A DNA stretch of 64,000 bases from Novosphingobium subterraneum (GTDB lineage: Bacteria; Pseudomonadota; Alphaproteobacteria; Sphingomonadales; Sphingomonadaceae), in the NCBI RefSeq assembly GCF_000807925.1, contig NZ_JRVC01000005.1, positions 164,051 to 228,050 of the forward strand. The letters are read 5' to 3'. Shown in pieces: positions 27,109-35,122 of the stretch. The position numbers were made by a program, and so were the translations under genes. The notes under the pieces are model-generated. The model made no database searches, was not told where the DNA came from, and worked only from the letters and a program-made list of their open reading frames with translations. How positions within the stretch are numbered: the stretch's first letter is position 1; the number at the start of each line of letters is the position of its first letter.

Positions 27109-27996
27109 ATGACAGCAGGCATCTCGCGTTTCGGCGGAGAGGCCGCGGATGACGCTGCCGAGGCGTTATCAAGAGACGGGGTGGTTGCCCTCGAAGGGCT
27201 TTGGCCTGCGCAGCGGATTGACGAACTGGCCCTGGCCCTGCGCCAATCCATTCCCGGCGCGTTCGACACGCGCGCTCCGCTCCCGGAGGACATCTGGGTG
27301 GTTGGCACGAAGCGGATCAACGGCCTTGTCCCGATCGCCGGCAGGATGGCGGGCTGCATCGACCTTCTGCAAAACCCGGCGCTGCTTGCCTTGCTGGACA
27401 AAGCCCTGGGCAACAATTGGGTCTACGAATCCTTCGGCGTCATCAGCTCCTTTCCGGGTTCCACGGTGCAGAAGCTGCACTCCGACAGTCCGCATCTGTT
27501 CGAGGACAAGACGATTGCAGCGATGCTGCCGCCATTTGCGCTGACGATTTCCATCCCGCTCGTCGATGTTGACGAAGTCAACGGCTCGACCGAATTCCTG
27601 CCGGGCACGCACCGTATCTTGCAATCACCTGATAGTGCAGATGGCTCGGTGTGGAACGCCGTGCTGCGCGGCAATTGCATGATCTGGGATTTCCGGGTCC
27701 GGCATCGCGGACAGCCCAACAGCAGCGCCGAGCCACGGCCCATGTTCTACGCAACTGCCTGCCGCGCCTTCTGGCAGGATTCCACCAACTTCGTGCCGGA
27801 TGCGCGCAAGCTTGTCATCGGGCGGGACGCGCGGGCAAGGATCGCTGCCGATCGCCACAGGCATTTCGCGCGGGCCAGGCCGATGCCTGGCGTTGTCAGC
27901 GCGGCTCAGACCTTCAACCGCCTTGTGCGCTGGTATGCGCCACGATTTCATCGAGCATTGCGAAGACTTGCCCGGCGTCCGGAAACTGCGCTTTGA
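27109..27996 (+). CDS. Phytanoyl-CoA dioxygenase-family protein
   Basis: 295 residues from the ATG at 27109. Iron-ligand HxD in QKLHSDSPHLF near residue 124 and the distal His in RVRHRGQPNSS near 203 with an Arg nearby, as in PhyH-type 2-oxoglutarate/Fe(II) oxygenases. Substrate unknown; the family hydroxylates many lipids and small molecules. The start follows the J-domain stop (TGAG-ATG). Its last 83 bp overlap the convergent CCA-adding enzyme gene. Confidence 0.82.
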   Translation: MTAGISRFGGEAADDAAEALSRDGVVALEGLWPAQRIDELALALRQSIPGAFDTRAPLPEDIWVVGTKRINGLVPIAGRMAGCIDLLQNPALLALLDKALGNNWVYESFGVISSFPGSTVQKLHSDSPHLFEDKTIAAMLPPFALTISIPLVDVDEVNGSTEFLPGTHRILQSPDSADGSVWNAVLRGNCMIWDFRVRHRGQPNSSAEPRPMFYATACRAFWQDSTNFVPDARKLVIGRDARARIAADRHRHFARARPMPGVVSAAQTFNRLVRWYAPRFHRALRRLARRPETAL

Positions 27997-29116
27997 TCCA
28001 CCGCGCTTCCACCTGACGAAGAATGCGCGCGACCTCCGGGCCCGCCTTTATGCCGCGGGCAACAATGTCTCCGCCCTTGATCGGCAGTTGGGGCACGTTC
28101 CACCCCTCCAGCGGAGCCGTTGCCTGACCTGCCAGCAGCAGCCGGTCACGCGCTTCCTCGATACCCACGCGGTAGGCAAGGGCACGCGCATCGGTCTCTT
28201 CGCCGTCGCGGGCGGCAGCAATGGCAAGCCGCTTGCGCTGGGCAATGGAAAGGCGCAGTCGGGCGGCAACCTGTTCGGCCAGAGCCGGGCCCGCCGGCAG
28301 GAGCGCGGCAAGACGACGCAGTGCCACGGCCTGCGCTCCGGCAGCCTGCTCGTTGTCGATAAGGGTATCCAGCAATGCCAGGCCAGCCTCGGTTGCCTCT
28401 GGCAGGACATGGGCCAGAACGCCGAGTTCGGCCATGCGACGGACGGTCGGCGCGGGATCTGGCAGGCCCAGCAGGTTCATCAGCTCCCAGCCGACACGTT
28501 CGCGAGAAAGCCCTTTCAATCCCGCGGCAAGCTCGGAAACGGCTTCCTCTGAAGCCTTGTCTGCGGGAATGGAGCCAAAGCGGGCCTGAAAGCGGAAGTA
28601 ACGCAGGATGCGCAGGTAATCTTCGCGGATGCGCTCGCGGGCATCGCCAATGAAACGCACCTGCCGATTGGCCAGATCCGCAAGGCCGCCGTGATAGTCG
28701 AACAGTTCCAGGCTGCGCGGATCGGCGTAAAGCGCGTTGATCGTGAAATCCCGGCGGGCTGCATCGTCGCGCCAGTCGGTGGAAAATGCCACCGTCGCAT
28801 GGCGGCCATCGGTGGAAACGTCGCGACGCAGCGTGGTGATCTCGACCGTGCCACCGTCGAGAACCGCAGTGATCGTGCCATGGGCAATGCCCGTCGGCAC
28901 GGCCTTGATCCCCGCCTGGCCCAGCCGGGCGGCGGTTTCCTCTGGCAGCAGCGTCGTGGCCATGTCTACGTCTTTCGGGGCATGGCCGAGAATCGTGTCG
29001 CGCACCACGCCGCCCACCCACCGGCAGTTGCCCTCGGCATGCGGATCGAGCGCGGTTACAAGGGCGGCGAGGTCCTCGCGTCTTGTCCACGCAGCGGCGG
29101 GCAGGCGCTCAGTCAT
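27914..29116 (-). CDS. CCA tRNA nucleotidyltransferase
   Basis: 400 residues, class II nucleotidyltransferase fold. Motif A WVGGVVRDTILGHAPKDVDMAT (with the DxD) near residue 33, motif RRDFTINALYAD near 120, and REDYLRILRYFRFQARFG near 163. Adds or repairs the tRNA 3' CCA. It overlaps the Nudix gene upstream by 8 bp and the convergent PhyH-like gene by 83 bp at its C-terminus. Confidence 0.95.
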   Translation of the reverse strand: MTERLPAAAWTRREDLAALVTALDPHAEGNCRWVGGVVRDTILGHAPKDVDMATTLLPEETAARLGQAGIKAVPTGIAHGTITAVLDGGTVEITTLRRDVSTDGRHATVAFSTDWRDDAARRDFTINALYADPRSLELFDYHGGLADLANRQVRFIGDARERIREDYLRILRYFRFQARFGSIPADKASEEAVSELAAGLKGLSRERVGWELMNLLGLPDPAPTVRRMAELGVLAHVLPEATEAGLALLDTLIDNEQAAGAQAVALRRLAALLPAGPALAEQVAARLRLSIAQRKRLAIAAARDGEETDARALAYRVGIEEARDRLLLAGQATAPLEGWNVPQLPIKGGDIVARGIKAGPEVARILRQVEARWIKAQFPDAGQVFAMLDEIVAHTSAQGG

Positions 29117-29711
29117 GCCAGCTGATCCGCTTGGCCAGGTTGGAAATGATCGCCGCCGTCACGCCCCATATGCGATGCTCGTTCCAAAGGATCTCGATGA
29201 AGCGCCCCTTGCGCCCGTTCCATTCCGCCGATTGCCAGACATGCCGCATCGGGTCGAGCAGGAAGCCCAAAGGGGGCTCGAACCAGCTCGCCACTTCCGC
29301 TGGATTGGGTTGAAGCGGCAGATCCGGCGGCACCAGCGCCAGCACGGGCGTGATGTCATAACCCGTGCCCGTGCGGAACCGGTCGGTTTCGCCGATCACG
29401 GACACGTCTTCCGGCCGGATGCCCAATTCCTCGTTGGCTTCGCGCAGGGCTGCCTCGACCGGGGTCTCGCCGGGATCGAGCTTGCCGCCCGGAAAAGCGG
29501 CTTGTCCCGGATGCGCGCGCATGTGCGAAGGCCGGTGGATCAGGAGAACCCCGGGGCCATCCGGATGGTTCTGTCGCTCGGTCACCGCAATCAGTACAGC
29601 GGCAGGGCGCAAACCGTGCTCGGGCAGTGGGCGCCAGTCTTCGTAGAGCTCCTTGGCAGGCTCCCGGTGTCCTTCGGCATACAGGTCCGTAAGCCTTGTC
29701 AGCAAATTCAT
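29109..29711 (-). CDS. Nudix hydrolase, CoA pyrophosphatase type
   Basis: 200 residues. The CoA-specific signature LLIHRPSHMRAHPGQAAFPGG runs directly into the Nudix box GGKLDPGETPVEAALREANEELGI. Likely hydrolyses CoA and acyl-CoAs to phosphopantetheine and 3',5'-ADP. Overlaps the DUF1285 gene upstream by ATGA and the CCA gene downstream. Confidence 0.92.
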   Translation of the reverse strand: MNLLTRLTDLYAEGHREPAKELYEDWRPLPEHGLRPAAVLIAVTERQNHPDGPGVLLIHRPSHMRAHPGQAAFPGGKLDPGETPVEAALREANEELGIRPEDVSVIGETDRFRTGTGYDITPVLALVPPDLPLQPNPAEVASWFEPPLGFLLDPMRHVWQSAEWNGRKGRFIEILWNEHRIWGVTAAIISNLAKRISWHD

Positions 29712-30277
29712 GTGCCGGGCACCAGCACGAAGCGGTGGCCAAGACTTTCCACGGCAAGGTCAGCGCTGCCCAGCGACAGGGCATGATCGATGAGCTGTCC
29801 GTAGGTGCTGCGGTTGAGCCGGGCCTCTGTTCCGTTTCGGACGGCGAGGTAAAAGGCCGGGATCTCAGCCGTGCCCGAAACCCGCAGCGGATGGTCCGGC
29901 CCGCAGACCACCAGATCGTCGCTATTGAGCCGGAAAGCCAATGCCGTGCGCCCCTCGGGGTCCAGCTTGGCCTGCATGTCAGTCGCCAGGAAGGCGGCGT
30001 CCTCCACAGCGATCGCCAGCTTCTGGAACGGCGTTACCAGCCAGTGCTGGCCCCGCTCGTCGCGCGTCAACAGCGAGGAAAACGCGCGCACCATTGCTGG
30101 ACGCCGGATTTCGCCACCCTGATGGAACCAGCGGCCATCTGCGGCGATGCGCATTTCGCTGTCTCCGATCTCCTGCGGGCTCCACTGGTCGATGGGCGGC
30201 AGCTTGCGCGCAGCAACCTGCGCAGCAAGTTCGGCAAGGCTCAAGGATGCGAGTTCGGGCGGGGGAGTGTAAGGCAC
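29708..30277 (-). CDS. DUF1285 domain-containing protein
   Basis: 189 residues. The conserved N-terminus (PPIDQWSPQEIGDSEMRIAADGRWFHQGGEIRRPAMVRAFSSLL) is characteristic of the DUF1285 family; such proteins are usually encoded next to the CoA-type Nudix gene in alphaproteobacteria, as here. Cytoplasmic, no catalytic residues are assigned. Confidence 0.9.
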   Translation of the reverse strand: MPYTPPPELASLSLAELAAQVAARKLPPIDQWSPQEIGDSEMRIAADGRWFHQGGEIRRPAMVRAFSSLLTRDERGQHWLVTPFQKLAIAVEDAAFLATDMQAKLDPEGRTALAFRLNSDDLVVCGPDHPLRVSGTAEIPAFYLAVRNGTEARLNRSTYGQLIDHALSLGSADLAVESLGHRFVLVPGT

Positions 30278-30299
30278 CGTTTGCCGATGCCAGATCGGA

Positions 30300-30809
30300 T
30301 CAGCGCCGCCAAGGCCCCAACATGCCCTCTTGCGGCAGGACGGCAGGATTGGCGGTGCGGCACAGCAGGCGATGCTGCTCGTACGGCCCCGGCAGGCGCC
30401 ATCCGCCAGTCTGGGCGTTGCTGAAGCCGAAGAAGCGCTCGTAATACTCGGGATCGCCGATCAGCACTTGCGGCAGCGGCGCGCGCGGATCGATCGCGGT
30501 AAGCGCCGCCGTCATCAGCGCCTTGCCGAAGCCTTCGCCCTGAAGATGCGGCATGACCGCCACCGGGCCGACCATGATCATCGGATGCATGCGGCCACTG
30601 TCATCGGTGAGCGCCACCGGCCAGCACTGGATCGTGCCCGCCAGCATGTCCTCGTCGTCGAGCGCGGCGAACGACAGGTTTGGCAGCCATTCCATGCCCT
30701 CGCGCACCTTGTAGGCGGTTCGCTGGTGCCGTGTCGGCTCGAACGCAGCATCGAGCAACTGCTCGATCAGCGCGGGATCGACATCGGCAAGCGGGATGAT
30801 CTTGGACAA
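30300..30809 (-). CDS. GNAT-family N-acetyltransferase
   Basis: 169 residues from a TTG at 30809 (LSKIIPLADVDPALIEQLL). The longer frame translates a REP-like element (IPPAFAGPKK), which is a common artefact, so the upstream ATGs are not trusted. The acetyl-CoA-binding region VGPVAVMPHLQGEGFGKALM (R/Q-x-x-G-x-G/A) is near residue 90, and the end has GDPEYYERFFGFSN. Such proteins often acetylate small amines. Divergent from cydA. Confidence 0.75.
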   Translation of the reverse strand: MSKIIPLADVDPALIEQLLDAAFEPTRHQRTAYKVREGMEWLPNLSFAALDDEDMLAGTIQCWPVALTDDSGRMHPMIMVGPVAVMPHLQGEGFGKALMTAALTAIDPRAPLPQVLIGDPEYYERFFGFSNAQTGGWRLPGPYEQHRLLCRTANPAVLPQEGMLGPWRR

Positions 30810-30825
30810 CGGCGGTGCTTTCTTC

Positions 30826-30846
30826 GGCCCTGCGAAGGCGGGCGGG
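30826..30846. repeat. Degenerate REP-like palindrome
   Basis: The stretch CCCTGCGAAGGCGGGCGGG resembles one arm of the element at 15069-15152. It lies in front of the GNAT gene, and its translation gives PPAFAGPKK. Confidence 0.4.
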
Positions 30847-31036
30847 ATGCGCGCCGATAGCCCCCAAGGCCACATGCTGCAAGTTTGGAGGAACGGCGCG
30901 CTTGCACAGCGGTTTTCAGGATGCAGAAACTGCAAGCGCTGCTTCGGGAATATCACTTTAGCTCATGCTCATATATGGCTAGGAAGTGATTGAGGCGCCA
31001 CGAGAAGACGCCCGATCCCGTGCAGGGGAGATAAAC

Positions 31037-32458
31037 GTGTTCGCAGGTATGGACAGCCAAACGGCCGCGCTGGTTCTGGCGCGTATGCAGTTCGCCTTCA
31101 CGGTGAGCTTCCACTTCATCTTCCCGGCTTTTTCGATCGGCCTCGCCAGCTATCTCGCCGTGCTTGAGGCGCTCTGGCTGAAGACCGGCAAGCAGCTTTA
31201 TCTCGACCTGTTCCGCTACTGGCTGAAGATCTTCTCCGTCGCCTTCGCGATGGGCGTGGTCTCGGGTCTGGTCATGTCCTACCAGTTCGGCACCAACTGG
31301 TCGGTCTTTTCCGACAAGGTCGGCGGCGTGATCGGGCCCCTCATGGCCTACGAGGTTCTCACCGCCTTCTTCCTCGAGGCTGGCTTCCTTGGCGTGATGC
31401 TGTTCGGCATGAACCGGGTAGGTAGGGGACTGCACTTCGCCGCCACGCTGATGGTGGCCATCGGCACCTTCATTTCGGCGTTCTGGATTCTCTCGGTCAA
31501 TTCCTGGATGCAGACGCCGACCGGCTTCGAGATGGGACCGAACGGCGAGTTCCTGCCCGGTCCAAGCTGGGCGGCGATCATCTTCAACCCCAGCTTCCCC
31601 TATCGCCTCGTCCACACCGTGATTGCTGCATACCTGACCACGGCTTTCGTCGTCGGCGCAGTCGGCGCGTGGCATTTGCTTCGTGACCGCGCAAACCTTC
31701 ACGCCCGCAAGATGTTCTCGATGGCGATGTGGATGGCCGCAATCGTCGCGCCGGTGCAGATCTTCGTCGGCGACATGCATGGCCTCAACACGCTCGAGCA
31801 CCAGCCCGCCAAGGTCATGGCCATGGAAGGGCACTACCAGTCCCACCCTGAAGGCGCACCGCTCTACCTGTTCGGCATTCCAAACGACAAGGACCAGAAG
31901 CTCGATTACGCCATCGGCATCCCCAAGGCCTCGAGCCTTGTCCTGAAGCATGATCCCGACGCCCCCCTCGCGGGACTGGACACCATCGCGCCGCACAACC
32001 GGCCGCCGGTGTGGATCGTTTTCTGGTCATTCCGCATCATGGTCGGCCTCGGTTTTCTCATGCTCGGCCTCGGCCTGTGGAGCCTGCTCGCCCGCACGCG
32101 CAAGAAGTTGTACGACTGGCCGCTGCTCCACCGCCTTGCCGTGCTGATGGGGCCCTCGGGCTTTATCGCAGTGATCGCCGGTTGGGTGACGACCGAGGTC
32201 GGCCGCCAGCCCTGGACAGTCTACGGCCTGCTGCGCACCGCAGATTCAGTCAGCCCGATCGCCGCGCCTGCCGTCGCCACCTCGCTCGCCGCCTTCGTCG
32301 TCGTCTACTTCGCGGTCTTCGGCATCGGCACGTGGTACATCCTGCATCTCATGAAGGACGCGCCACATCCGCACGAGCCGGGCCCGGAACAGGAAGAGCG
32401 CGCCCCGATCCGCTCTGCCGGGATCACGCCCGCCCAGCAGCAGGAGGAAGTGCAATGA
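31037..32458 (+). CDS. cydA: Cytochrome bd-type quinol oxidase subunit I (CIO type)
   Basis: 473 residues from the GTG at 31037, which has AGGGGAG 6 bp upstream. Heme ligand His in SFHFIFPAFSIG near residue 24, periplasmic Q-loop region and GWVTTEVGRQPWTVYGLLRT near 395. About nine membrane segments. The short length and Q-loop and the downstream DUF2474 gene fit the cyanide-insensitive oxidase branch. Transfers electrons from quinol to oxygen. Overlaps cydB by ATGA. Confidence 0.95.
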   Translation: MFAGMDSQTAALVLARMQFAFTVSFHFIFPAFSIGLASYLAVLEALWLKTGKQLYLDLFRYWLKIFSVAFAMGVVSGLVMSYQFGTNWSVFSDKVGGVIGPLMAYEVLTAFFLEAGFLGVMLFGMNRVGRGLHFAATLMVAIGTFISAFWILSVNSWMQTPTGFEMGPNGEFLPGPSWAAIIFNPSFPYRLVHTVIAAYLTTAFVVGAVGAWHLLRDRANLHARKMFSMAMWMAAIVAPVQIFVGDMHGLNTLEHQPAKVMAMEGHYQSHPEGAPLYLFGIPNDKDQKLDYAIGIPKASSLVLKHDPDAPLAGLDTIAPHNRPPVWIVFWSFRIMVGLGFLMLGLGLWSLLARTRKKLYDWPLLHRLAVLMGPSGFIAVIAGWVTTEVGRQPWTVYGLLRTADSVSPIAAPAVATSLAAFVVVYFAVFGIGTWYILHLMKDAPHPHEPGPEQEERAPIRSAGITPAQQQEEVQ

Positions 32459-33453
32459 TCGACCTCACTGTCATCTGGGCCCTGATCATCGCCTTCGCCG
32501 TGCTGATGTATGTCGTGATGGACGGTTTCGACCTCGGCATCGGCATCCTCTTCCCGTGGTTTGACGAAGGCGCCGAGCGCGATCAGGCGATGAATGCCAT
32601 CGCCCCGGTGTGGGACGGCAACGAGACCTGGCTGGTGCTGGGCGGAGGAGGGCTGCTCGCCGCCTTCCCGCTGGCCTATGCGATCATCCTGCCGGCGACC
32701 TACCCGTTGATCATCGCCATGCTCCTCGGCCTCGTCTTCCGCGGCGTCGCTTTCGAGTTCCGCTGGCGCGATCCCCGCCATCGCGCGTTCTGGGACCGTG
32801 CCTTCTTCGCCGGCTCGCTTGTCGCGGCCCTCGCACAAGGCATCACCCTCGGCGCGCTGCTGCAGGGCATCCACGTTGAGGGGAGGGCCTATGCCGGGGG
32901 CTGGCTCGACTGGCTGTCACCCTATTCGCTCCTGACCGGTGCGGGAGTTGTCGCGGGCTATGCGCTGCTCGGCGCCTGCTGGCTGGCGATCAAGGTCGAG
33001 GGCAGCGCCGAGGACAAGGCCTTCGCCTTCGCCCGCCGCGCCGCATGGGCCACGCTGGCGCTCATGGCTGCTGTCAGCCTCGCCACGCCGTTCCTTGCGG
33101 GGCAGTACTTCCAGCGTTGGTTCACCGAACCGATGGTCTTCTGGCTTACACCGGTTCCGCTGGCGACGGCAGCACTCGCCATCTCGCTCCTGCGCTCGCT
33201 CCAACAGCGTCACGCCGTGCGTCCGTTCCTCTACGCGCTCGGCCTGTTCCTGCTCGGCATGATCGGGCTGGGCGTCTCGATGTGGCCATGGGTCGTGCCA
33301 CAGAGCATTTCGATCTGGGACGCTGCCGCGCCGGAGCGCTCACAGGTCTTCATGCTGATCGGCGTCGGCCTGATCATGCCGCTGATCCTCGCCTATACGG
33401 GCTGGGCCTACTGGGTCTTCCGGGGCAAGGTGGGCGAACATGGCTATCATTGA
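32455..33453 (+). CDS. cydB: Cytochrome bd-type quinol oxidase subunit II
   Basis: 332 residues with about eight membrane segments; N-terminal VVMDGFDLGIGILFPW and WDGNETWLVLGGGGLLAAFPLAY are the family hallmarks. It pairs with CydA. The stop lies inside the next small gene, a 14-bp overlap. Confidence 0.95.
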   Translation: MIDLTVIWALIIAFAVLMYVVMDGFDLGIGILFPWFDEGAERDQAMNAIAPVWDGNETWLVLGGGGLLAAFPLAYAIILPATYPLIIAMLLGLVFRGVAFEFRWRDPRHRAFWDRAFFAGSLVAALAQGITLGALLQGIHVEGRAYAGGWLDWLSPYSLLTGAGVVAGYALLGACWLAIKVEGSAEDKAFAFARRAAWATLALMAAVSLATPFLAGQYFQRWFTEPMVFWLTPVPLATAALAISLLRSLQQRHAVRPFLYALGLFLLGMIGLGVSMWPWVVPQSISIWDAAAPERSQVFMLIGVGLIMPLILAYTGWAYWVFRGKVGEHGYH

Positions 33454-33601
33454 CCCCCGCCTCGATGGCGCGGAGCGGGCCGAGGCAAAGCCCCTGTGGC
33501 AGCGTCTGGGCTGGATGGCGGCGATCTGGCTGGGGAGCGTGGCTGCGCTCGGCGCTGTCGCCATAGTCATCCGCTACTGGCTCAACTCTCCGCAAAGCTG
33601 A
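33440..33601 (+). CDS. DUF2474 small membrane subunit
   Basis: 53 residues (MAIIDPRLDGAERAEAKPLW...). One predicted membrane helix near residues 25-46 (GWMAAIWLGSVAALGAVAIVI) after a charged N-terminus. Small proteins of this type (CydX-like, DUF2474) directly follow cydB of CIO-type oxidases and help assemble or stabilise the complex. Overlaps cydB by 14 bp and the convergent regulator gene by 20 bp. Confidence 0.85.
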   Translation: MAIIDPRLDGAERAEAKPLWQRLGWMAAIWLGSVAALGAVAIVIRYWLNSPQS

Positions 33602-34976
33602 ACGGTTCGGCCCCGCGCCGGTAGTCGTCGGGCAGGATCTCGCGCCCGATCGGCGGCTCGGCCCGCGCCGTGCATTGCGCGCGATGGCACAGCCGGCAGG
33701 TCACCCCGATCGGCGTTGCCTCCACCGCCTTTGGGTCGGCCCCCGCCGCATAGACGAGTCGCGGTGCGTGCTCGGCCGCACAGGCCAGCGCGATCGCGCG
33801 CGTCCATCGCGCCCGACCGAACCCGCCACCGCCCGAAGTCACCGTCCGCGCCAGCGAGAAAAAGCGCTGCCCGTCCGGCAGCTCCACCCACTGCGTCACG
33901 ATCTCGCCCGGGGTGCGGAAGCATTCGTGCACGCTCCACAGCGGACATCCGCCGCCATGCGCCGCAAAGGGAAAGCCCGCGCCGTCCAGCCGTTTCGACA
34001 CATTGCCCGCCGTATCGACGCGGATGAAGAAGAACGGCACGCGCTCCTGCCCTGGCCGGTTGAGCGTGGTCAGCCGGTGCGCCACCTGCTCGAAACTCGC
34101 GCCGAACTGCCCGGACAGCGCTTCGATGTCGTACCTGCGGGCATCCACTGCCCGCGCGAACCGGTCATAGGGCATCACCAGCGCCGCCGCCGCGTAGCCC
34201 GCCAGCGCCCGCCGCACCAATTGCGCCGCCGTCTCGCTGGCAAAGCTTTCCCCCCGAATCACGCCCGCGATCTCACCCCGCAGCGCGGTGTAGGAAATGT
34301 GCTGCATCAGTTGCCAGGCGCGGCCAGAAGGCGACAGCGTGTCATCAATCAGCAATTGCTCGTTGTGCCGGTCATATCTGCGCACCGCATCCATCATTAC
34401 GTCTGGCGGGAGAAAGCGCACCCGCACTCCGCGCAGCCGCAGCCACTCTGCCGCGCCGCCCGCCTTCGCGATTTCGTCCGACAGTTCCTCGGCCTTCGCA
34501 TCGATTGCCGGGAAATAGTTGCGCCGCGCTGCCACAAAGCGGCGTGCCTCGCCCACCGGATCGCTCGCCCCGGTCCCTGGAACAGCACTTCGCTGCTCGG
34601 CCAATGCCTGCTGCTCGCGCTGCCACGCACCGTAAAGCCGCAGCAGGGCCTCGGTCACCCCGGGAAAGCTGGCCGCCACGTCCGACACTTCCAGTGCCGG
34701 CAGGTCGATGTCGTTGAAGATCGGATCGCGCAAGGCATCGGTCAGTCGCCGCGCATAATCGTCGCGCTCGTCGCTGGCGAGGTTCGCCATGTCCAGCTTG
34801 TAGGCCCGCGCCAGGCGCAGCAGCAAGTCGGCAGTCAGCGGCCTCTGGTTCCGTTCGATCAGCGCGATGTAGCTTGGCGAAATACCCAGCTCGTCCGCCA
34901 TCGCCTGCTGTGTCAGCCCCAGTTCGCGACGGATGCGCTTGAGCCGAGGTCCAAGGTACAACGGTTTTGTCGACAC
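33582..34976 (-). CDS. XRE/short-chain fatty acyl-CoA transcriptional regulator (ScfR/RamB-like)
   Basis: 464 residues from a GTG at 34976; an in-frame start further upstream lies inside the operator. N-terminal HTH (LKRIRRELGLTQQAMADELGISPSYIALIERN) near residues 12-50. The middle is an ImmA/IrrE-like region with no clear HExxH. The C-terminus has HGGGCPLWSVHECF and a cysteine cluster CRLCHRAQC that may bind zinc. RamB/ScfR proteins control glyoxylate and short-chain acyl-CoA genes. Divergent from isocitrate lyase with a palindromic operator between them. Confidence 0.9.
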   Translation of the reverse strand: MSTKPLYLGPRLKRIRRELGLTQQAMADELGISPSYIALIERNQRPLTADLLLRLARAYKLDMANLASDERDDYARRLTDALRDPIFNDIDLPALEVSDVAASFPGVTEALLRLYGAWQREQQALAEQRSAVPGTGASDPVGEARRFVAARRNYFPAIDAKAEELSDEIAKAGGAAEWLRLRGVRVRFLPPDVMMDAVRRYDRHNEQLLIDDTLSPSGRAWQLMQHISYTALRGEIAGVIRGESFASETAAQLVRRALAGYAAAALVMPYDRFARAVDARRYDIEALSGQFGASFEQVAHRLTTLNRPGQERVPFFFIRVDTAGNVSKRLDGAGFPFAAHGGGCPLWSVHECFRTPGEIVTQWVELPDGQRFFSLARTVTSGGGGFGRARWTRAIALACAAEHAPRLVYAAGADPKAVEATPIGVTCRLCHRAQCTARAEPPIGREILPDDYRRGAEPFSFAES

Positions 34977-35003
34977 TTCACACGCCTCTTGTAGTGACTG
35001 CAC

Positions 35004-35030
35004 AACTTTACAAGCATATCCTGTAAAGTT
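35004..35030. promoter_or_regulatory. Operator between regulator and isocitrate lyase genes
   Basis: AACTTTACA (35004-35012) and TGTAAAGTT (35022-35030) form a perfect 9-bp inverted repeat with a 9-nt spacer. It is 27 bp upstream of the regulator start and 92 bp upstream of aceA. The arrangement indicates a site for the divergently encoded fatty acyl regulator, controlling both itself and aceA. The function is inference; the symmetry is seen. Confidence 0.75.
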
Positions 35031-35122
35031 TGACAACATCACTCCGCGCGCCGTTCCGCTTCATCGATTCGCGCGTTACCCCGATCTCACACAGACGCAC
35101 ACCACGTGAGGGAACACGGGAC

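Noticed and set aside
30810..30956. Longer N-terminus for the GNAT gene
   Set aside because: The added residues translate a REP-like palindrome (PPAFAGPKK), a known source of false extensions.
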